DNA of 13,963 nucleotides from the NCBI GenBank assembly GCA_017378975.1, contig JAFNXT010000031.1, positions 1 through 13,963 of the forward strand, in the 5' to 3' direction. Positions 8,670 to 13,963 of the stretch are shown here, one piece after another (the first letter of the stretch is position 1; each line of letters starts with the position of its first letter). This stretch comes from Oscillospiraceae bacterium. GTDB taxonomy: Bacteria > Bacillota > Clostridia > Oscillospirales > Oscillospiraceae. The notes below the pieces were generated by a model that searched no databases, had not been told where the DNA came from, and was given only the letters and a program-made list of their open reading frames with translations. A program made the position numbers and the translations under genes.

Positions 8670-8685
8670 CACCGAAATAAAATAT

Positions 8686-8691
8686 AAGGAG
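8686..8691 (+). promoter_or_regulatory. Strong Shine-Dalgarno site of the binding-protein gene
   Basis: AAGGAG stands seven bases before the ATG at 8699, the best-spaced ribosome binding site in the first half of the window. It fits the high translation expected of a binding protein, which is normally made in excess over its permeases. The 29-base gap upstream is AT-rich compared with its surroundings. Confidence 0.7.
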
Positions 8692-8698
8692 TGTCGAC

Positions 8699-11278
8699 AT
8701 GAATAAAAGGATCATTGCGATGGCACTTTGTGTCATCATGTGTCTGGGCATGGCTTCCATGTTCACCGGCTGTAAGGGAGATGGCTCCGGTGCGGCTCCT
8801 GACGCATTCGTCATCATGACCGATGCGCTGGACGGCCTGTTCAACCCCTTCTTCTCTACTTCCGCCCCTGACGGAACCATCGTGGCTATGACCCAGATCG
8901 GTATGCTGTCCTCTGAGTTCGTCAACGGTAAGGTCCAGGTCGCCTACGGTGACGATCATGCCGTTGCGGTCAAGGATTATGATATCGTCGAGAACGACGA
9001 CGATACCACTACCTATACCTTCGTTCTGAAGAACGGTATCAAATTCTCTGACGGACATCCTCTGACCATGGAGGATGTGCTGTTCAACTACTATGTGTAT
9101 CTGGACCCCGTGTACACCGGTTCTTCCACTCTGTACTCCACTGATATCGTGGGTCTGTCCGAGTATCGCACTCAGACTGTGGGTTCTGCTTCCGATGACA
9201 GCGATGCGCTGATCACTTCTCAGGCCGCCAGCCGCGCGGAAGCACGTATCAATGAGCTGATCAACCTGTTCATCTCCAAGCAGAAGGCTTCTGCTACCAA
9301 CGAGGTGAGCTACGAAGAGATGAAGGATGCTATCCTGTCTTACTCTGTCAGCGCCGGCTACAAATCCGCCATCTCCAACGATCCCGATGCTGTTTCCAAC
9401 AAGGATCTGCTGGCTGACTATGACTATGCTCTGAAGCTGTTCCGTGAGGAGCTGGAGACTGACTATGTCAGCGCACAGGAATCCTACACCGATGAGCCCT
9501 ACAAGTCCCATGAGGAATTCAAGGATGAGATCTTCTGCTTCATGTTCACTGAGGGTTACGTGGAGGTGGAGTACGCCGAGGGCGCTGACGGGAAGAAGGA
9601 CCGTACTCAGATCCAGAAGCTGACTCCTGCTTACCCCTCTTCCATCACCACCAAGGATGCCGCTGTGGACTACATTTTCAACGACAAGATCGCCCGTGAG
9701 CTGAACATCATCCTGAGCTACTGGGCCACTGCGGGCACCCTGACCACGGAGTTCACCGCCAAGGCCAAGGAAGTCATCCTGCACGAGAACGTTTCCGATG
9801 ACGGCACTCTGGCCGTGAAGAACATCTCCGGTATCGTTTCTCTGGGTCACACCGATGCCGCCGGTTCCACCATCTCCGTCAACGGCACAGAGTACACCAT
9901 CGCTTCCGGTCATAACGAGGATGGTACTGTCACCAATACCTCCGAGTACGATGTCCTGCAGATCACCATCAATGGCATCGACCCCAAGGCTATCTGGAAC
10001 TTCGCTCTGACTGTCGCTCCTCAGCACTACTACGGCGAGGGCAGTAAGGTCGGCATGGATATCGAGTCTGACCAGTTCGGCGTCCAGTTCGCTGATTTCA
10101 GCTTCATGTCTAACATCATCCAGTCTCCCCGGAACGTGAAGCTGCCCATGGGTGCCGGTTCCTACAAGGTCACCGATTCCAGCAACAGCGATACTCCTTC
10201 CGAGAACGGCTTCTACACCAACAATATCGTCTACTTCAAGGCCAACGAGTACTTTGAGACCACCGGCGAGGGCATCAACAACCCCAAGATCGAGAAGATC
10301 CGTTATCAGGTGGTCAGCTCCAACAATGCCATCGGTGCTCTGGAGAATGGCACTGTCCACTACATCTCTCCCTCTCTGACCAATGATAACTACACCAAGC
10401 TGATGGACATGGAGTCCAAGGGCTACAAGATGATCACCACCGATCAGCTGGGTTACGGTTATGTGGGTGTCAATGCCTCCAAGGTCAACGATCAGAACCT
10501 GCGTAAAGCCATCATGTGTGCCATGAACACCTCTCTGGCTCTGGACTACTACCGTGCGGGTACCGCCGAGCAGATCTACTGGCCCATGTCCATGGTGAGC
10601 TGGGCTTATCCCACTGGTACCTCTGCTACCGATAACGGCAAGGATTACCCCCAGATGGGTATTTGGGACGAGGAGATCGCCATCAGCAACATCGAAAAGT
10701 ACATGGAAGCCGCCGGTGTGTCTGCCGGTGACAGCAGCCTGCGCATCACCTTCACCATCGCTGGTTCCACTCTGCAGGATCACCCCACCTATAAGGTGTT
10801 CCGTGATGCCGCCGCTCTGCTGAACGATCTGGGCTGGGAGATCAGCGTTGTCTGTGACACTCAGGCTTTGACCAAGATCTCCACCGGTTCTCTGGAAGTC
10901 TGGGCTGCCGCCTGGTCCTCCGCTCTGGATCCTGATATGTATCAGGTCTACCACAAGGATTCCACTGCTACCAGCACGCTGGCTTGGGGTTACAATTACC
11001 TGAAGACCAGCGGTACCTCTGAGGAGCTGGATATCCTGGATGAGCTGTCTGATCTGATCGATGAAGCCCGTGAGACCAATGATCAGGCCGAGCGTGCGGA
11101 GCTCTACGAGGAGGCCATGGGCTATGTTCTGGATCTGGCCGTGGAGCTGCCGGTCTACCAGCGTGATGTGCTGTATGCTTACAATTCTAACGTGATCAAC
11201 AGCGACACCCTGTCCAAGGATGTGAATCCTTACTCCACCCCCCTGGATCGTATTTGGGAACTTGAGTTTGCCGGCTGA
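8699..11278 (+). CDS. Oversized oligopeptide-type ABC transporter substrate-binding lipoprotein (SBP family 5)
   Basis: This 859-residue protein is the extracellular solute receptor of the Opp/Dpp-type importer encoded downstream. The signal peptide ends in FTGC, with C25 as the probable lipid-attachment site. Family-5 landmarks are visible in order: the LKNGIKFSDGHPLTMEDVLFN block (about 110-130), APQHYY (about 440-445, the usual PKH position), PMGAGSYKV (about 483-491), NLRKAIMCAMN (about 600-610) and a C-terminal LPVYQRD (about 816-822). Typical OppA/DppA proteins are about 500-600 residues. The excess sits mainly at about 160-375, between the N-terminal motif and the APQH motif, and is rich in predicted helix and acidic residues. 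The C-terminal half looks conventional. AAGGAG lies seven bases before the start, and the gene ends 17 bases before the first permease gene. The ligand is probably peptide, judged from family and context; other ligands of this family, such as nickel or sugars, cannot be excluded. Confidence 0.93.
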   Translation: MNKRIIAMALCVIMCLGMASMFTGCKGDGSGAAPDAFVIMTDALDGLFNPFFSTSAPDGTIVAMTQIGMLSSEFVNGKVQVAYGDDHAVAVKDYDIVENDDDTTTYTFVLKNGIKFSDGHPLTMEDVLFNYYVYLDPVYTGSSTLYSTDIVGLSEYRTQTVGSASDDSDALITSQAASRAEARINELINLFISKQKASATNEVSYEEMKDAILSYSVSAGYKSAISNDPDAVSNKDLLADYDYALKLFREELETDYVSAQESYTDEPYKSHEEFKDEIFCFMFTEGYVEVEYAEGADGKKDRTQIQKLTPAYPSSITTKDAAVDYIFNDKIARELNIILSYWATAGTLTTEFTAKAKEVILHENVSDDGTLAVKNISGIVSLGHTDAAGSTISVNGTEYTIASGHNEDGTVTNTSEYDVLQITINGIDPKAIWNFALTVAPQHYYGEGSKVGMDIESDQFGVQFADFSFMSNIIQSPRNVKLPMGAGSYKVTDSSNSDTPSENGFYTNNIVYFKANEYFETTGEGINNPKIEKIRYQVVSSNNAIGALENGTVHYISPSLTNDNYTKLMDMESKGYKMITTDQLGYGYVGVNASKVNDQNLRKAIMCAMNTSLALDYYRAGTAEQIYWPMSMVSWAYPTGTSATDNGKDYPQMGIWDEEIAISNIEKYMEAAGVSAGDSSLRITFTIAGSTLQDHPTYKVFRDAAALLNDLGWEISVVCDTQALTKISTGSLEVWAAAWSSALDPDMYQVYHKDSTATSTLAWGYNYLKTSGTSEELDILDELSDLIDEARETNDQAERAELYEEAMGYVLDLAVELPVYQRDVLYAYNSNVINSDTLSKDVNPYSTPLDRIWELEFAG

Positions 11279-11295
11279 TAAAAGGGCGTGACTTT

Positions 11296-12291
11296 ATGCT
11301 GAAGTATATCGTAAAAAGATTGGCATATGCCATTCTTGTCCTGCTGGGCGTATCCCTCATCATCTATTTCCTGACGAGATTGATGCCCATCGACTTCGTC
11401 AAGAATAAGGTGGTCTCCGTCCAAACCTCCGGTGCGACCGTGAATCAGGAGATGGTGGATGCCATGTATGAGGCTTACGGTCTGACGGAGAACGCTTCCT
11501 TCGGTGAGATCCTGAAAGGCTATCTCAACTGGTTAGGAGATCTTGTCCGTTTCGATCTTGGTACCAGCTTCAAGTATGGTATCCCTGTGGCTGAGAAGAT
11601 CGCCTTGCATATGGGCACTTCCTTCATCATTGCGTTGATCGCCACGGTCTTCGAGTTTATGATCGCGATCCCTTTGGGTATCACCGCCGCGACCCATCAA
11701 TACAGCCTTCGGGACTATGTGGTCACGATCCTGGTGATGGTCGGTATCTCTCTTCCTTCGTTCTTCTTCGGTAACATCCTGAAGAACTGGCTGGCCTATG
11801 AATTGGGGTGGTTCCCACCCCTTGGCCTGACTGATGCCACCATGGATCACTCCGGTTTCGAGTTGGTCCTGGATTACGGCCGCCATGTGTTCATCCCGAT
11901 CCTGACGGTGGTCATCCTGAGCATCGGTGCCCGGATGCGTATGACCCGTACCAATATGCTGGAGGTCATGAATTCCGATTACATTCGTACTGCCCGGGCC
12001 AAGGGTCTGAAGGAGCGTGTGGTCATCAACAAGCACGCTTTCCGTAATACCCTGATCCCGCTGGTCACTTCTCTGGCCGGTCTGTTGCCCTCGCTGTTTT
12101 CCGGTGCGATCATTACTGAGCAGGTCTTTGACCTGCCCGGTATCGGTAACATCGCTCTTCAGGCTATGAACGCCGGTGATATCCCGTTCATCATGGGCTA
12201 CAATATGTTCCTTGCCGTTCTGAGCGTGATCGGCGTCCTGCTGGCGGATCTGATGTATGCTCTGGTGGATCCCAGAGTGAAACTTGAGTGA
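11296..12291 (+). CDS. dppB: ABC transporter permease, DppB/OppB type
   Basis: This 331-residue inner-membrane protein is one of two pore-forming subunits of the importer. It begins MLKYIVKRLAYAILVLLGVS, typical of the family. Six membrane spans can be placed at about 9-29, 107-130, 140-162, 198-212, 257-275 and 297-324. The periplasmic-type loop between spans 1 and 2 has the expected length. The cytoplasmic coupling (EAA) loop lies at about 228-251, with DYIRTARAKGL, and should dock on the ATPase. The family ending ALVDPRVKLE is intact. The site AAAGGG (11281-11286) precedes the ATG by nine bases. The stop codon is followed within 11 bases by the next start, so the two permeases are surely co-translated. 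The symbol denotes family; substrate specificity is not proven. Confidence 0.95.
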   Translation: MLKYIVKRLAYAILVLLGVSLIIYFLTRLMPIDFVKNKVVSVQTSGATVNQEMVDAMYEAYGLTENASFGEILKGYLNWLGDLVRFDLGTSFKYGIPVAEKIALHMGTSFIIALIATVFEFMIAIPLGITAATHQYSLRDYVVTILVMVGISLPSFFFGNILKNWLAYELGWFPPLGLTDATMDHSGFELVLDYGRHVFIPILTVVILSIGARMRMTRTNMLEVMNSDYIRTARAKGLKERVVINKHAFRNTLIPLVTSLAGLLPSLFSGAIITEQVFDLPGIGNIALQAMNAGDIPFIMGYNMFLAVLSVIGVLLADLMYALVDPRVKLE

Positions 12292-12296
12292 GGAGG
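12290..12296 (+). promoter_or_regulatory. Shine-Dalgarno site that sets the start of the second permease
   Basis: GAGGAGG overlaps the stop codon of the upstream permease and lies six bases before ATG 12303. An in-frame GTG at 12288 would overlap this site and would have no ribosome binding site at correct spacing. The ATG is therefore the better start. The stop/SD overlap indicates translational coupling of the two permeases. Confidence 0.75.
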
Positions 12297-12302
12297 CGTG
12301 AA

Positions 12303-13361
12303 ATGGACGAGCTTGAAATGAAGCGCGACGCGGAACTGAAAACTGCGGACAATGAAACGCCTCTTGATAAAAACGTACGGCTCATGTCTCCGACCCAGAT
12401 GCTCCTGCGCCGTTTTTTTCGGTCGAAGCTGAGTATCATCGGTCTTGTCATGGTCGTAGGACTGTTCCTTTTCTGTTTCCTCGGACCTGTGGTCTACACC
12501 CAGTGGGGGGAGACGGAGATCGATAAGTCCGGTATGGTGGAGTATTCCGCGTCAAAGGCCACCTATACCGTGGATGGTGTCACATACGAGATCCGCCAGA
12601 CCATGGAGCGTCAGGAGTCTGATAATGCTTACTCCGCTCCTTCTGCCAGCCATCCTCTGGGTACAGATGATCAGGGCTACGATGTGTTGGCCCGTCTGAT
12701 GTATGGTGGTCGGGTATCTTTGCTGGTCAGCTTCATGACGGTCATCCTGATGACCATCTTGGGTGTGATCATGGGTGGTATCTCCGGCTATTATGGCGGT
12801 GTTGCTGACAACGTGATCATGCGTGTGTGTGACATCCTCATGTGTCTGCCCGGTATCCCGATCCTCATGATCCTGTCCTCTGCCATGGACGGTTGGGTGG
12901 AGCTTCAACTGATCGAAGAGGGGATGCGTATCTACATCCTCATGTTCTTCCTGACCCTGATCTCCTGGCCCGGAATCGCCCGACTGGTCAGAGGTCAGAT
13001 CTTGAGCCTGCGTGAGCAGGAGTACATGGTGGCTGCCGAGGCTATGGGTTATTCTACCGGCCGCAAGATCTTCAAACATCTGGTGCCCAACGTGATGCCT
13101 CAGCTCATCGTACAGATGAGTCTGAGCCTTGGTAGTATGATCTTGTATGAGGCCACTTTGTCTTATCTTAATATGGGCATCAAGGCCCCCTATACCGCAT
13201 GGGGTTCTATGATCAACATCATCACCACCGACCCGGACATCCTGCAGAACTATCCGACCATCTGGGTCCCTGCCGGTGTGTGTATCGTCATCGCTGTGCT
13301 GGGCTTCAACTTCGTTGGTGACGGCCTGCGTGACGCTCTGGATCCGAAAGCGAGGAGATGA
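12303..13361 (+). CDS. dppC: ABC transporter permease, DppC/OppC type
   Basis: This 352-residue protein is the second pore subunit of the importer. From the ATG at 12303, a charged cytoplasmic N-terminus of about 40 residues leads into span 1 (about 41-62). The diagnostic family block HPLGTDDQGYDVLARLMYGG lies at about 117-136. Further spans are at about 139-160, 173-194, 209-226, 267-287 and 319-340. The coupling loop is at about 240-266, with EYMVAAEAMGY and KHLVPNVMP, and the C-terminus DGLRDALDPKARR is intact. An in-frame GTG at 12288 would add MRRRE, but GAGGAGG at 12290-12296 is ideally placed for the ATG. The external segment between span 1 and HPLGTD (about 65-116) seems somewhat long and contains a hairpin-like YTVDGVTYEIRQ stretch. 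It pairs with the upstream DppB-type subunit. The symbol denotes family only. Confidence 0.94.
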   Translation: MDELEMKRDAELKTADNETPLDKNVRLMSPTQMLLRRFFRSKLSIIGLVMVVGLFLFCFLGPVVYTQWGETEIDKSGMVEYSASKATYTVDGVTYEIRQTMERQESDNAYSAPSASHPLGTDDQGYDVLARLMYGGRVSLLVSFMTVILMTILGVIMGGISGYYGGVADNVIMRVCDILMCLPGIPILMILSSAMDGWVELQLIEEGMRIYILMFFLTLISWPGIARLVRGQILSLREQEYMVAAEAMGYSTGRKIFKHLVPNVMPQLIVQMSLSLGSMILYEATLSYLNMGIKAPYTAWGSMINIITTDPDILQNYPTIWVPAGVCIVIAVLGFNFVGDGLRDALDPKARR

Positions 13362-13365
13362 TCCT

Positions 13366-13963
13366 ATGGCAAAAGAAAAATCAACCAAGAATTATCTCAC
13401 CGGTAAAGAGATCCGTGCCATCGCCAAAGCCAATGCGAAGGAGATGAAGCGTCTGGAGGCTTACAAGCACCGTAAGGCTCCGGAATCCGAGTTCCTTTCC
13501 CAGATGCGGGATGACCGGAACATCCTCGAGATCGATGATCTGCATACCTATTTCTTCACGGAGCAGGGTGTGGTCAAAGCAGTCAACGGTGTATCTTATG
13601 ATGTACCCAAGAATGCGGTGGTCGGTGTCGTTGGTGAGTCTGGATGTGGCAAGTCTGTCACCAGTATGTCTGTCATGCGTCTGATCCAGGGGCCCACCGG
13701 TCAAATCGTGGAAGGCTCCATACGCTTCAAGTCCAGTGAGTATAAGCTGGATGAGAAGGGGAGTCCTGTGTTGGATGCCAATGGTGAGCGCGTGACAGAA
13801 GAGAAGGTCTATGATATCGCAAAGATGCCCATCCACGAGATCCACCGGATCCGTGGAAAGCAGGTGGCCATGATCTTCCAGGAGCCCATGACCTCTCTGA
13901 ATCCGGTCTTTACCATCGGTCAGCAGCTGGATGAGGTCACGCTTCTCCATGTGCCCGGGGCAA
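13366..13963 (+). CDS. dppD: ABC transporter ATP-binding protein, DppD/OppD type (3' end beyond window)
   Basis: The first 199 residues of the ATPase that powers the importer are visible; the gene runs off the window without a stop. The Walker A motif GESGCGKS is at 90-97 and the Q-loop block FQEPMTSLNPV at 171-181, the latter diagnostic of the Opp/Dpp ATPases. The signature motif, Walker B and C-terminal oligopeptide domain lie beyond the edge. AGGAG (13353-13357) stands eight bases before the ATG, and the start lies four bases after the permease stop, so the gene belongs to the same operon. Two oddities are visible. About 52 charged, helix-prone residues precede the usual first strand ILEIDDLHTYF. 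An insert of about 25 residues (about 124-152), including LDEKGSPVLDANGERV, separates the Walker A region from the Q-loop. An OppF/DppF partner is expected downstream. Confidence 0.95.
   Translation, partial: MAKEKSTKNYLTGKEIRAIAKANAKEMKRLEAYKHRKAPESEFLSQMRDDRNILEIDDLHTYFFTEQGVVKAVNGVSYDVPKNAVVGVVGESGCGKSVTSMSVMRLIQGPTGQIVEGSIRFKSSEYKLDEKGSPVLDANGERVTEEKVYDIAKMPIHEIHRIRGKQVAMIFQEPMTSLNPVFTIGQQLDEVTLLHVPGA

Noticed and set aside
8678..8683. Internal promoter -10 element TAAAAT before the binding-protein gene
   Set aside because: At 17-bp spacing the -35 position reads GATATC, far from TTGACA, so the match is too weak to annotate, though the AT-rich gap leaves a weak promoter possible.
8666..10954. 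Minus-strand open frame of 762 codons under the binding-protein gene
   Set aside because: Same in-register artefact as under the protease; the sense strand carries clear SBP family motifs and a good ribosome binding site.
8699..11278. Binding-protein gene as a fusion of two separate proteins
   Set aside because: Family-5 motifs occur in normal order at both ends of the protein, so the extra length is an internal insertion in one SBP and not a fusion.
12552..13388. Minus-strand open frame under the DppC-type permease
   Set aside because: In-register shadow of a strongly biased gene, with no family motif and no upstream ribosome binding site considered credible.

Overview
The window looks like a chromosomal segment of a Clostridia-type Firmicute, probably a gut Oscillospiraceae/Ruminococcaceae relative. 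This is inferred from the moderately high GC content with strong codon bias, Shine-Dalgarno sites of the AGGAG type, clostridial-style lipoprotein signals, and the pairing of a BspA-type leucine-rich-repeat protein with an Opp/Dpp transporter. No taxonomic marker gene is present, so the assignment is provisional.

All genes lie on the + strand and are tightly packed. Positions 65-7276 encode a 2403-residue secreted, membrane-anchored subtilisin-family (S8) protease. It carries an inserted PA domain, Fn3/Ig-like domains, two BIG2-like domains, about 29 BspA-type leucine-rich repeats and a C-terminal transmembrane anchor. A perfect -10 hexamer (8-13) precedes it and an 11-bp stem-loop without a U-tract (7291-7317) follows it. 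Positions 7350-8669 encode a lipoprotein with InlB/Flg_new-like repeats and a GLUG-like beta-helical region. Positions 8699-13963 encode an oligopeptide-type ABC importer: an oversized lipoprotein binding protein, two permeases, and an ATPase cut off by the window edge. No gap between genes exceeds about 75 bp, so there is no long gene-free stretch.

The simplest joint reading is a surface capture, cleave and import locus. The LRR/Ig array would bind a protein or glycoprotein, the S8 domain would cut it, and the binding protein plus ABC transporter would take up the peptides. This resembles the functional pairing of lactococcal PrtP and Opp, but the architecture differs: the protease carries a large LRR array, a second surface lipoprotein is interposed, and the binding protein, the DppC-type permease and the ATPase each carry extra segments relative to textbook family members. 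A role in processing and sensing a peptide signal is an alternative. None of the substrates can be read from the sequence.

The very long minus-strand open frames, including one of about 5.1 kb under the protease gene, are explained by near-total avoidance of TTA, CTA and TCA codons in the real genes. They are not annotated as genes.
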